NCBI GenBank assembly: GCA_964006375.1
Contig: OZ023266.1
Coordinates: 65,412,946-65,476,945 of the forward strand
From: Tillus elongatus
Lineage: Eukaryota; Arthropoda; Insecta; Coleoptera; Cleridae
Direction: 5' to 3'
DNA: 64,000 nt
Within the stretch, counting starts at the first letter, position 1. The number at the start of each line of letters is the position of its first letter. Positions 47,077 through 59,540 of this stretch are shown here, piece after piece. Made by a program: the position numbers and the translations under genes. Below the pieces are notes generated by a model. The model searched no databases. It had not been told where the DNA came from and saw only the letters and a program-made list of their open reading frames with translations.

Positions 47077-48578
47077 CATACTTGGTTCTCTGGTTGAACC
47101 GCGTCCACAATTTATGAAAACTCGACGTTTCGGCTCCTGTTTTGGAGCCATTTTCAAGAGGTAAAGGAAATATGTAAGGACACTCTAAGGCCTCAATCTG
47201 CCTACTCCTTAGAGTGGTGGACAATGGTGAATAAAGAAAATATGTAAGGACACTCCAAGACCTAAATCTGCCTACTCCTTAGAGCGGTGGACAAAGGTGG
47301 GTTGGGTTGTTGTAGCTCGATTACGGGGTCTCAATCTGCCTACTCCCCAAATCTTGCCGGAGATCGTCTGTGAGGTCTCAATGTGTTCAACCCTACGCCT
47401 CAGAGAGATCTGTCAGTTCGTTGCAAGTCTTGTATTATATATGTCGTTCCGTCTACCTGCTTCGTGATCAGTGAAAGTAGTGGGGTCACCGTCAATTAAG
47501 TGGGGGGCTTTGGTCACGGTACTTAGAGGATGAGGAGGATTATGAGAATCATCGGCATTTGTTGAGGCAGATAATGGGGAAATAAAATTGTCTGTGGAAT
47601 TTATTTTCTTTTTGTGTGTTTGTAAAGAAGATATAATAGGTTTCCAAGTAGACGGAAGGCGAAGACCATCATCTCTTTTATTTAAACAATCGGCACGTTT
47701 TTCAATCTCAATTGCTTCGCGAATAATTCTCGTTTTGAAGTCGAAATCTATTTTGTGCCCCGTATGAATATGGTGCATGGCCAGCGCCGATGAGGGGTCG
47801 GATTTTCTAACTGCGAGGGTGTGTTCATATATTATATTATGGATGAGTCTATTTGTTTGTCCTACGTAAGTTTGGGAACAGTCGAAACAAGAAATTTCGT
47901 AAACTCCGTGGGATTCGTTTGGAATCGTATCCTTGAGAGTTTTTATAAGATTTGACAGTTTCTGGTCTGTTGTGAATACGGTTTTGATATTATGGGTTCT
48001 GAAAATTCTGCTCATTTTATCGGTGACACCTTTAATGTATGGTAAAAACGCTGTGTGTTGTTGTGTGGACTCTGTTTGTTCTTGTTGTGGTGCGGTTTAT
48101 TGTTGTGCGTTTCTAATGTGTCGTAGTATGTGATTGTTGTCGTATTCGTTTTCTAGCAATGTCTGTCTTAAAAAGTTTAATTCTGTCTTGTTGTTGTTGT
48201 TGTTCGTTAGTCTAAGGGATCGTGTTACTAGTGTTCGAACGACAGAATTTAGTTGCGATGGGTGATGGTGAGATTGGGCGTTGAGATAACGATTAGTGTG
48301 GGTTGGTTTTCGTTAGACAGTGTGAGAAAATCATCTGACTGGGTTTTTAGTGATGCGTACATCTAAGAAAGGCTAAGAAATATTATTTTCTATTTCCATG
48401 GTAAACTGAATTTGGGGGTTGATGTTATTTAGGTAAGAAAGGGATTCGTCTAGAGATTCTTTGCCGTGTGGCCAGACAGCGAAAATGTCGTCAACGTATC
48501 TTAACCAACAGGTTGGTTTAAGTTGGGATGAATTGAGCGCTTGTGTCTCGAAGTTTTCCATGAAAATGTTAGCCAATG
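47073..48578 (-). mobile_element. Penelope-like element (PLE), copy 1, 5'-truncated
   Basis: The element reads on the minus strand from 48578, within the RT, to its 3' end GAACCAAGTATGTCTCAT at 47073. It lies between two TA tracts. The 3' noncoding part contains the terminal-repeat units shared with the array at 51990-52975 (AGGCCTCAATCTGCCTACTC), here as two tandem units near 47185 and 47260, and the hammerhead-like core at 47125-47157. Confidence 0.88.
47413..48578 (-). pseudogene. PLE RT C-terminal part and GIY-YIG endonuclease
   Basis: From the 5' side: [36 protein letters not shown] (intact YVDD RT active site) and YLNNINPQIQFTMEIENN, then stops near 48375 and 48315. RKPTHTNRYLNAQSHHHPSQ follows. 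The 200-codon open part (47413-48015) is the endonuclease: TDQKLSNLIKTLKDTIPNES, GVYEISCFDCSQTYVGQTNR (GVYE, CxxC, YVGQT), YEHTLAVRKSDPSSALAMHH and IEIEKRADCLNKRDDG. That is the PLE-type GIY-YIG fold with its CCHH motif (CFDC ... H...H). The protein copies PLE RNA into nicked DNA; the copy lacks its N-terminal half. It is in one frame with few stops. Confidence 0.88.
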
Positions 48579-48580
48579 TA

Positions 48581-48912
<332 letters not shown>

Positions 48913-49074
48913 TTTGTATTAATCGTTAGGTCTAAAAGATATGTGGTGGTGAATTAGGCTCTCCAAAGTGAACCTAAAAGTAACAAATTCCTGGAAAATA
49001 TCAGTTACCGCAAACAATCAATTTCACCACATTCTGCCGTATAATCATTTAGAAGAATCTGTTGTGTTTCCGGC

Positions 49075-49165
49075 TGAGACGGTTCTAAACATCTCTTAAG
49101 ATTTCTACTAGCTTGTTATTAACTTCCGGGGTGGAAAAACATAGTAAATATAGGTTGTTTTTTTT
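49075..49165 (+). repeat. Left arm of a ~90-bp inverted repeat
   Basis: GAGACGGTTCTAAACATCTC, TTAAGATTTCTACTAGCTTG and GGTGGAAAAACATAGTAAAT. The inverse is at 50335-50425 with a few changes. Interior of 1.17 kb has no recognised gene. Confidence 0.75.
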
Positions 49166-50334
49166 TTACAATTGTAAGTGAAATTTTAATCGCTGGACTT
49201 ACAACAATATAAGTATGGAATGGTTTACATTAAGTAACTGTTGTCTTTTTAGGCTGACAGCGATGGTAAAAAGTGTGATAGTGTGTCCGATATAGTTGTT
49301 AATTTCACTTATTCTAACAAAGACGTAGAAATCCCCCCGTACAGTCGACCGTTCGAGTTTACACACACAATTACAAAGTTCAAATATTATGGAAGAAAAG
49401 TTCAAATATTAACTTAAAGGCAGGTACGGCGTTATAGTCAGCTGATTCTAGTTGAAATCCAGCAACAGTTATACAGAACAGACAAACAAAACTTCGTGGA
49501 CTTATCTGGGTGTACATCCGTGTCTTTCCACGTCTTTGGGCCTGCAGGTGTGAGTGACTGACCCAATAAAGGTAGAAGACCACCATACTTCAGCCCCCGA
49601 CAAGAAACCCTACAATGAATAAATGGTTTCCTTAGCAGGTACTACGTATTTTAATTTTTCTTGTTTTTATTAGGCCGAATAAATGAAAGGAAGATTTAAT
49701 TAACTATAACAGCTTACCCAAAATAGATGAGGTTTCTTGTTTCAGAAAAAAATAAACAATCTCCACTGAATAATCAAAGTTATTAATTGTAAAGCAACAA
49801 AATCCAGCTTCTAGCTGCAGTCAACCTTACTGTTCAGTTACAGGATTATTAATAAAAATATCATTTCATGTGGATACTAATCATTTTTCAGAGAACAAAA
49901 AAAAACTTTTGATAAGAAGTGATAAGAGATGTTGATATTTCATTTTAAGTGAATTTTTATTAAATTTCAGAATTATATCTGGTAGAAAGAGAGATAATGA
50001 AAAAGATGACACTACAAACTGAAGAGGGAGATAGACAAACATGGATGGTCAAAAGAGAGAAGAAGACAGTACATACATAAGGACAATTGCTTTTATTTAA
50101 AAATGTAAACAAAACCTCCAACTTATTTGTTTACTATTTTGGACTTCGTTAATTTTTACAAGTAAAATTAGATGAAGAGGGTTGTTTATTTGTATTTAAC
50201 CTTAAGCTACAACAGAAGTGAACGTGTAATTGGTGCATCTCTAAGGTTTTACAAGTGTGCAATACAAACAAACTATTTATAAAGCAAAACATGCAAACTG
50301 TTATCTACAGAGTGCTCACAAGTGAGTATTATGC
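49166..50334. other. Interior of the inverted-repeat pair, no gene recognised
   Basis: Short minus-strand frames at 49199-49586 have no known motif. No catalytic motif of any transposase is visible. The arrangement could be a non-autonomous DNA element or two chance copies of a dispersed repeat. Confidence 0.4.
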
Positions 50335-50425
50335 CCCTATATTTACTATGTTTTTCCACCACGAAAGTTAACAAGCTGGTAGAAATCTTAAGAGAGGTTT
50401 AGAACCGTCTCACGGCGGTTCATCT
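50335..50425 (-). repeat. Right arm of the ~90-bp inverted repeat
   Basis: Inverse of 49075-49165 (GTTCTAAACCTCTCTTAAGA on the minus strand). Confidence 0.75.
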
Positions 50426-51045
50426 TTTGGAACCTCCGGTATGTGCTAACATTGTCAGTACCTTTTTAAAATGCGTCTTGTAAATACAATGTAATAAAAA
50501 CCAAATCCTTTTGTGAAATATTTATACCCAATTCACTACGAGCTATAAGCCTCTTATAGAATGGACATATAAAATACCACCAATTTGGATGTGATGGAAA
50601 AACGTAAATTGCAAATAGCTAAGAATATGACACGCATAACAACCTGAAATGCGAAATCTGATTTGGAAACACCCATTCACCGGATTTTGAGGAGGGATTC
50701 CACACAATATAGAGCGTTGTGTCGAATTGTATAGCTGTTATCTACCCAACATCGTATATTCCGTAATTGACATGGATATTTTCACCATTACTAGTGACCT
50801 ACCATGGACGTTATGTAGAAGATAACACTCAACAAATGACGGGAAATGTTATAATCTGCAATTCAGATTATAGGGGTAATAAAAAGTAATTTATATTCTG
50901 CTTGAATTTGGCCGCTGAAGCAGAGTATGCGAAATGTGAGTATCTATATAAAACACACAAAACTGTCAATACATATGGTCGGTAACTAAAAATTAGTTGT
51001 CTAGTAATTATAGATATACAAGGTGACCCACATAACATTTTACTT
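50426..51045. other. Intergenic DNA; one isolated mariner-like end
   Basis: Nothing coding. TACAAGGTGACCCACATAAC at 51018 looks like a mariner-type terminus but has no partner. Confidence 0.35.
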
Positions 51046-51052
51046 CCCTTAA

Positions 51053-51430
51053 ATTGTGTGTGTGTGTGTGTGTGTGTTTTGTTTCTTTAACGTCGGCCTA
51101 TTTCCGCAACTATGGCCAATCACCGACGCCAGGGAGCAGTTTCACCTCACTATCCTGGAAATTTTGCCGAACCCCTGCCTTTCTGTAAAAAGAGTAGGGA
51201 TCTTTAACTCGCCAAACATCGCATGGACACGGGACCGACGGATTTACGCTCCCTCCGAAGAGCGGAAGTGCAGACATTCAACTTGCTCATATCCAATGCC
51301 AGAACCTTGGTTGATGTTAATCTTACAGTATGTACTGAAAAAGTGAAAGGAGTACTCTAAGATCGAACCCAGTACCCTTCGGTCCAGAGGCACACGTTCT
51401 TACTCCTAAACCACCGAGGTTCTCCCTAAT
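51053..51430 (-). mobile_element. tRNA-derived SINE
   Basis: On the minus strand the head at 51430 reads GGGAGAACCTCGG then TGGTTTAGGAGTA (A box, complement of 51401-51413), and after 35 bases GGGTTCGATC (B box, complement of 51361-51370), the layout of a pol III tRNA promoter. A ~230-bp body follows, with GGAGGGAGCGTAAATCCGTC and GGTCCCGTGTCC and GCGAGTTAAAGATCCC. The unit ends in a (CA)n/(TG)n tail at 51053-51075, typical of a SINE 3' tail. SINEs with this GTCGGTCCCGTG-like body are, to my recollection, common in invertebrates. A plus-strand frame across it is spurious. Confidence 0.7.
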
Positions 51431-51765
51431 TGTCTATTTTGTGGTTTATAAAAGCAATAAATAAAATAGTTGTATATAAAATGCTTTGATGATAATTTAG
51501 CTTAGAGCTAGGATAATATAAGCATTTTTTTCAAAAGCAGGACTATCAGTATTATTATCTATTTTAGTCTGCTACTTTTTCATCTCAAAAACTGAGAAAA
51601 CTCAAGAGTTTCAGTGCACTAAATAGAAACTCAATCAAATTACCCAAGCAATAAATTACGACATGCTAACCAGCACCCGACTCCAAATAACACAACCAAG
51701 TTGTTATTTAATCACAATTAACCAAAAGGTTAGCTTGATTGCCATCATCACTACAAATCTAAAAA
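51431..51765. other. Intergenic DNA, nothing recognised
   Basis: No supported gene. Confidence 0.35.
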
Positions 51766-51768
51766 GTC

Positions 51769-52975
<1,207 letters not shown>

Positions 52976-55480
52976 ATCTTTCCGAACATATAATTCGCCT
53001 CTACGGGGAGGAATTTTATCTTATACCAACATTTTCAGCAAACTTCTTATCTGCAAATCATGTGTCCTTTGTGACCTCACCTTTCTAAAAACCTGCCGTG
53101 ATCATCACGTGGTCACAAAATCTTTTCAACTTAAACACCACACCAAATCACATAACATCTCCAACATTTTAAAACAAACAGGCTTTGCTCTCCTTAGAAA
53201 TTCTATTCACGAGACAATACGACACCTTAACACTACCAACACACTGCTTTACGACACGTACAAAAAAATACACACATTTAAAATACACCCTACACCTTGG
53301 GACACTCTAGACAGACTCTCACATAGTAAAGCAGAACATGTTACACAGCAAAAGACGGACGTAGAAAAAAAGAAAATTACAGCATCTTCTAGACGACAAA
53401 AATCTCACACAACACTCACCTAAGGCCAATCCTACTATAGTAGTTCACGACTTTCATATTCCAACATAAGTGGTGTCGCCATCAAAGTCCTATCTAAAGA
53501 TTTTAATTTTGCACCACCCTACAACTTATCTTGAAAAGAAAATCAAAACAATCATCAATAACTCCCAACTCAGTCCTGACCTCAAAAAAGATCTAATCCC
53601 CCGAGAAAAATCATCTCGCATTCCTAGAAAATACGGTCTCCCAAAAATCCATAAGCCTGATTTCTCCTTCGTCCTATCGTAAGTGCCCACCGTTCACCCA
53701 CACAAAAACTTGCAAAACATCTAGCCAAAACTCTCCAACCATTAGTAGAAAACGCTACATCCCATGTCAAAAACTCCACCCATTTCATTGACCTTCTTCA
53801 AAACAACACCATTTCTCAAAACGACATCCTAGTTAGCTTTGATATAGTTTCCTTATTCACTAATATACCTCTATCTGAAACGCTTGACATTCTCAAAAAT
53901 AAATACAATATTTCCCCGATACCTTAGCTCTTCTAGAATACTGCAAATCTATCACTTATTTCCTTTTTCAAAACAAATTTTACAAACAAGTTCGAGGTGC
54001 TCCAATGGGTTCACCACTCTCTCCTGCATTGGCTAACATTTTCATGGAAAACTTCGAGACACAAGCCTTCAATTCATCCCAACTTAAACCAACATGTTGG
54101 TTAAGACACGTTGACGGCATTTTCGCTGTCTGGCCACACGGTCAAGAATCTGTAGACGAATTCCTTTCTTACCTAAATAACATTAACCCCCAAATCCAGT
54201 TTACCATGGAAATAGAAAATAATTTTTCTTTGCCTTTCTTAGATGTACGCATCACTAAAAACCCAGTCAGAGGATTTTCTTACACTGTTTACCGAAAACC
54301 AACCCACACTAATCGTTATCTTAACGCCCAATCTCACCATCACCCATCGCAACTAAATTCCGTGGTTCGACCACTAGTAACACGATCCCTTAGACTAACG
54401 GACAAGAAAGGCATTTCTAGAAAACGGATACGACCACAATCACATACTATGAAACATTAGAAACGTACAACAACAAACCACTACACCACAACAACAAAAA
54501 ACAGAGTCCACACAACAACACACGGCGTTTCTACCATATATTAAAGGTGTCACCGACAAAATCAGCCGAATTTTCAGAACCCATAATGTCAAAACCGTAT
54601 TCACAACAGACCAAAAACTGTCAAATTTTATAAAAACTCCCAAGGATACGATTCCAAACGAATTCCACGGAGTTTACGAAATTCCTTGTTCCGACTGTTC
54701 CCGAACTTACGTAAGACAAACAAATAGACGCATCTAAAATAGAATATATGAACACACCCTTGCAGTTAGAAAATCCGACCCCTCATTGGCGCTGGCCATG
54801 CATCATATTAATACAGGACACAAAATAGACTTCGATAATGCCAAAACAATAGCACCGGTTTACAACTTCAAAACGATATATATCCGAGAAGCAATAGAGA
54901 TTGAAAAACGCCCCGATTGTTTAAATAAGAGAAATGATGGTCTTTGCCTTCCGACCACTTGTAAACCTCTTATATCTTCATTACAAACACACAAACAGAA
55001 AACAAGCTCCACAGACAATTTTATTTCCTCATTATCTGTCTCAACAAATGCCGGTGACCCTCTTAATCCTCCTCATCCTCTAAGAACCGTGACCAAAGCC
55101 TCCCACTTTATTGACCTTGACTCTACTACTTTCACTGACAACCAAGCAGGTAGACGGAACGACATATATAAGACAAGACCCGCAACGAACTGCCAGATCT
55201 CTCTGAGGCCTAGGGTTGAACACACTGAGACCTCACAGACGATCTCCAGCGAGATTTGGGGAGTAGGCAGATTGAGGCTCCGTAATGTAGCTACCACAAT
55301 CCAACCCACCTTTGTCCACTGATCTAAGGAGTAGGCAGATTGAGGCCTTAGAGTGTCCTTACATATTTCGTTTACCTCTTGAAACCAGCCCAACCCACCT
55401 TTGTATACTACTCTAAGGGGTAGTCAGATTGAGGCCTTAGAGTGTCCTTATATATTTCCTTTACTCCTTGGAAATGGCTC
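52976..55480 (+). mobile_element. Penelope-like element, copy 2
   Basis: A longer copy of the family at 47073-48578, with N-terminal region, RT, endonuclease and a 3' terminal region of tandem units (55200-55480). The terminal units (AAGGAGTAGGCAGATTGAGG and TTAGAGTGTCCTTACATATT) match the array upstream. The 5' terminus is probably the last unit of the array, so array and body form one complex PLE insertion. Confidence 0.88.
53040..55322 (+). pseudogene. PLE polyprotein (RT plus GIY-YIG), several frameshifts, active site mutated
   Basis: Read in order across three frames: an N-terminal region with DTYKKIHTFKIHPTPWDTL, then YLEKKIKTIINNSQLSPDLK and IPRKYGLPKIHKPD (RT start, PLE-type KIHK). 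SFDIVSLFTNIPLSETLDIL (block with first Asp) and QVRGAPMGSPLSPALANIFM follow. The active site reads LRHVDGIFAVW: at 54107-54118 YVDD is replaced by HVDG, so the RT is dead. The endonuclease (54600-55322) has GVYEIPCSDCSRTYVRQTNR, with Arg in place of the second Gly of YVGQT. The C-terminal tail merges into the terminal repeat. Confidence 0.88.
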
Positions 55481-55910
55481 CAAAACTACAGCTTGAATGA
55501 CAGACAGCTAAATCGGTGATTTTGAAGACGAAAATGTCGGCGGTGCATATATTAGAGAAACGGAAGACACAGAAGATATAGAATTCGTAGCTATAAAAAA
55601 TAAATACAGACGTTTTCTGTAGTTCATGTAATATAGACAACACCCGATCAACCAAAACACATTACGTGTTCCGTTTGCAGAGACTGTGGCCATGATATGT
55701 AAAAAATGCAGTAATTTAAAATGTGCAAAGTTCATATCTTGCGATTCTCTTTCTTTTCATATTTTTTTGAACCAGTGTAGCTCTTTACATTAGGAGGTAT
55801 ATCTGGGTTTATATTTTAAATAAAAATTCATTGATTTCTTATTTATATTTTTCATTATTGAGAGCAAAGATGATTTGTGGTACTCAGTGCTCGTTTTTTG
55901 AGTTGATATT
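55481..55910. other. Intergenic DNA, nothing recognised
   Basis: No supported gene. Confidence 0.35.
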
Positions 55911-55914
55911 GTCT

Positions 55915-55980
55915 TTTAGTGGATTTTTATTATTTAAAATTCACTAATAGAGATGTATCGATTATGAAACTTTGTAAAAA

Positions 55981-56066
<86 letters not shown>

Positions 56067-56373
56067 CAACCGATAACTCAAAAAATAATTAACCGATCTG
56101 GATGAAACTTGGCAAGTACCTTTCTTTTATTAATGGCTTGGATGAGTTCGTTAGCCAGGAAAATCGGAGGAGGTTTTCCGGGAGAATTTAGCGTTTTGTT
56201 TCGAAAAAAAAAATTTCTTCAAAAATTACAAAGATATTACAGTTACATTTGGTGGAAATATTTCCCTAGTACACACAAAGGTTCAACTTTCCAAGTTTAT
56301 AGAAAATTGAGTTATTAAAATTTGAAGCATTTAATCAAAATTCACTACCATAACGCACTTGCTGCGTTCCGAA
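55915..56373 (+). mobile_element. Helentron-like element, short copy
   Basis: The 5' half is reduced to ~65 bp (TTTTAGTGGATTTTTATTAT then GAGATGTATCGATTATG). The TA tract is at 55984-56063, the 3' half has TTAACCGATCTGGATGAAAC and GCCAGGAAAATCGGAGG, and the end is the hairpin ACGCA-CTTGC-TGCGT at about 56353-56367. Confidence 0.8.
55984..56063. repeat. (TA)n microsatellite
   Basis: TA tract in the short Helentron-like copy. Confidence 0.95.
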
Positions 56374-56612
56374 CTTGTTTTTAAATTTACTTTGGTACAA
56401 TCAACACTTTGTTCAGTATGAATGCGTTTAAAATATTCAAAACAATATAATAAAAAGCTATTAATGTTTCAATAAACGAACAGGACTTCCAGTTGGTATA
56501 CATCATTATGAACAATATGGGGTCAGAGTGACTCCACGTCACCAGTTACGTTAAAATGAAGCCACCTCACTAGTCAATGTTAACAACAGTTGGCTAATAA
56601 GGTTTAAATATC

Positions 56613-56700
56613 TTATTAGTGAATTTTTATTTAAAACAAATCACTAATAGAGAGGTATCGACGGTGAGACTTTGCAAAAATTTTTTCAAATGAGCGCGAA

Positions 56701-56789
<89 letters not shown>

Positions 56790-57256
56790 ATCCGATAACT
56801 CAAAAAATAATCAACCGATTTTGATGAAATTCGGCAAGTGCCTTTAGTTCAATAATGGCTTGGATGAGTTCGTTATCCAGGAAAATCTAACGGGGTTTGC
56901 CGGTAAATTTTTGAGTTTTCTTTGGAAAAAATTTTTTTTCTCTAAAATTTACAAAGCTGTTTTAATGAAATTTAATGTGTATATTTCCTTACAAGAGGCC
57001 TTACTACGAACCAAAATTCAACTTCCTAAGTTTATAGAGAATTAAGTTATTCAAATTTTAAATTTTCTTTCGAAAAAACATTTTTTCTCCGAAAATTACA
57101 AAGTTATTTTAATGAAATTTGGTGAATATCTTGCCTTGGGAAATACCTTATCACATACAAAAATTAAACTTTCTAAGTTTATAGAAAATTAAGTTATTCA
57201 AATTTGAAGCATTTAATTAAAATTCACTACCATAACGCACTTGCTGCGTCCCGAAT
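56613..57256 (+). mobile_element. Complete Helentron-like element
   Basis: Starts TATTAGTGAATTTTTATTTA, with GAGAGGTATCGACGGTGAG and AAATGAGCGCGAACTT before the TA tract. The 3' half has TCAACCGATTTTGATGAAAT and two diverged TTACAAAG blocks, and ends CACTACCATAACGCACTTGC-TGCGTCCCG (hairpin near 57234-57248). The 5' subterminal TAGTGAATTTTTATT is the inverse of AATTAAAATTCACTA at the 3' end. Confidence 0.82.
56704..56787. repeat. (TA)n microsatellite
   Basis: TA tract in the Helentron-like element. Confidence 0.95.
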
Positions 57257-57264
57257 TTTTTCTT

Positions 57265-57690
57265 ATAACGTGCTCGACCGGAGACTGAAATAAAAGTTTC
57301 GAGGGGCATAACTTTGTTATTCTATTAAAAATAATAAAGAAAGGAGACCCATATAATATATCTGATTTATATCACAAACCATCAATACCAGTGTATTTCA
57401 TCCACATTGATTTATTTTGACGTTTTTTTTTACTCTGTGCTTAGTTATACCTCTCGGATAATTTTGTTCTTGTCAATATGAAACTGCGAACCCATGCTAA
57501 GAGCACTTTATTTTCAAGAAGCTTTATAAAATTTTCCACTTAACAAACAGCAATACGGCCTGAAATGTTATTTTACTTGTAAGTAGACGGATAATATTTT
57601 ATACATATGTTTATGGAAAACTACGTTTTGAAGATTAATTACATTTAAATTATTTGCATATAGTGCGGCCTTAAATGTACTCCACTAGGT
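57265..57690 (-). repeat. Unidentified dispersed repeat, copy 2
   Basis: Inverse of 41590-41985. The two differ by many small changes, so they are old. See that entry. Confidence 0.65.
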
Positions 57691-57723
57691 AAAGTCTAAT
57701 TGAGAGCAGATTTTTTAACCAAC

Positions 57724-57795
57724 AAATTTTTTTGGCCTGTCACTTTTTTTCTAGCATGTACAGGGACTGTGATATCAATTAAATATATCTGAGAC

Positions 57796-57891
<96 letters not shown>

Positions 57892-57959
57892 GTCTCAGAT
57901 ATATTTAATTGATATCACAGTCCCTGTACATGCTAGAAAAAAAGTGACAGGCCAAAAAA

Positions 57960-57963
<4 letters not shown>
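57724..57963. repeat. Perfect 76-bp-arm palindrome around (TA)n
   Basis: The arms 57724-57799 (AAATTTTTTTGGCCTGTCAC ... CTGAGACACCC) and 57888-57963 are exact reverse complements; the centre is (TA)n. The inner ends GACACCCTA and TAGGGTGTC look like mariner termini facing each other across TA. The whole 240-bp stretch could form a cruciform. No coding capacity. Confidence 0.9.

Positions 57964-58036
<73 letters not shown>
57964..58036. repeat. (TA)n microsatellite
   Basis: TA tract directly after the right palindrome arm. Confidence 0.95.
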
Positions 58037-58039
<3 letters not shown>

Positions 58040-58154
58040 AATTCGTGGGTATCAGCTATATAAAGATAGAAGATAAGCAGAAAGAAGAAAACACGTTTTT
58101 ACTTTGAAAGCTTTCGCAATTACTTTATTCCTTCACCAATCACTAAAAATAATA

Positions 58155-58522
58155 CAAAAAAAATCGGATCGCAGCAAGTCGTTATGGTAGCAAATTTTGT
58201 TTAAATGCTTCAGATTTGTATAACTCAATTTTCTATAAAGCTGGAAAGTTTAATTTTTATGTGTAGTAACATAATTACCAGATTAACATCTCAACCAAGT
58301 TTCATCAACCTAACTTTCTTATTTTCTGAAAAAAAATAATTTTTTTTTGCAAAATATATTTTTTTTAAACTGGTCCGATAGTGCTGGCTATCGAACTCAT
58401 GCAAGTTATTAATAAAAGAGAGATTCTTGCAGAGTTTCCTTAAAATCAATGAATACCTTTTTGAGTTATCGGTTGTCGCTTGGATACACATACACACACA
58501 CACACATACACACACAAAGACA

Positions 58523-58605
<83 letters not shown>

Positions 58606-58750
58606 ATATAAAAATTCAAACGGACCTTGGTTTCGGGTTATAGGGACCCAAATTCGCCCTCATTTGTAAAAAATTTTTGCAAGGTTTCAACATCAATACC
58701 TCTCCATTAGTTATTTTCTTCAAATTCATTTCAAATTCGCTAAAATACAC
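58155..58750 (-). mobile_element. Helentron-like element, reversed
   Basis: Begins with the inverted 3' end (ATCGCAGCAAGTCGTTATGG, hairpin stem lost one base), continues GTATAACTCAATTTTCTATA and ends at 58750 with the 5' half (CCCAAATTCGCCCTCATTTG, ATACCTCTCCATTAG). A short (CA)n run (58490-58516) sits next to the TA tract. Confidence 0.75.
58526..58602. repeat. (TA)n microsatellite
   Basis: TA tract in the reversed Helentron-like copy, preceded by CACACA repeats. Confidence 0.95.
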
Positions 58751-59025
58751 AATAATTGGTATAGGAATGTACAATACAAAAAATTGAGTAAAAATATGTC
58801 GGACATTAAATTGTTATATGAATGACACTTACAACTTTGACAAATAAGTATAAATTGCATGACACGATGTCAGAATACGGACTTCAGTTTGTTGTGAAAA
58901 TATTAACTAGTTAGTGCAATTAGGGTAACCGTGTTTTTTTATAGATAGGAAGCAAATGGGAAGTGTGTGTTTAAGTTTTGAATATCTGTCCTGTTAATAA
59001 TACTTTTATCTTCCTGGTTAATAAC
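58751..59025. other. Intergenic DNA, nothing recognised
   Basis: No supported gene. Confidence 0.35.
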
Positions 59026-59029
59026 TGAT

Positions 59030-59425
59030 AAGGTTCGACAAGTGGAAAATTTGGCACTGGAAGCTTGCGCTTTTTTATTAAAACGGTTTTGAAAGCGGAA
59101 TTGCAAGGAAGCAATATCAAAGGAGCAATGTCAATGGTAATACCGATAGAACTAGTAGTTATCTCTAATATTGCCTCTGTGTTAAGTGAGACTCTGACAT
59201 ATAAATCTCCTATAAGGCAAACAGCTCGTGGCTGAATAGAATCTAGGAAATATAAAGTTATCTACATAGCAGCACCCCAGGCATGATAATAATATTCCAA
59301 CTGTAGACGTATATGTCCTTTATACAGCAATAAAAGCTACTGTGATGAAAGCACTTTTAACGCAAAACAGAAACCCCAGCTTCTTTGTTGCAGCATTTGC
59401 AATACTGGAAACTCCGCAAATTACT
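59030..59425 (-). pseudogene. Decayed Jockey/CR1-like RT C-terminal fragment
   Basis: DNA similarity to 13290-13600 is clear by eye (TGACATATAAATCTCCTATA-like and CTGAATAGAATC, CAGCACCCCAGGCATGATAA). On the minus strand it encodes remains of the WGAA...LDSIQ.RAV..IGD block. No RT active site is kept. Confidence 0.65.
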
Positions 59426-59540
59426 ATTACGATTTCTATTACTCTTGTCATGGTCAACAATTTTTTTTATTGGAAGTGACTGTTGAACTATTTAGTTATT
59501 CTTTTTGAGTGAATGTTACTCAATTAGCATTACTTCTATA
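59426..59540. other. Intergenic DNA, nothing recognised
   Basis: Short spacer before a mariner end. Confidence 0.3.

Noticed and set aside
48067..48200. GTTGTT/TGTTG-rich stretch as possible microsatellite or gene
   Set aside because: It is the Gln/Asn-rich linker of the PLE protein read on the opposite strand.
51056..51346. Plus-strand frame beginning MCVCVCVFCFF
   Set aside because: It starts in the (TG)n tail of the minus-strand SINE and has no motif.
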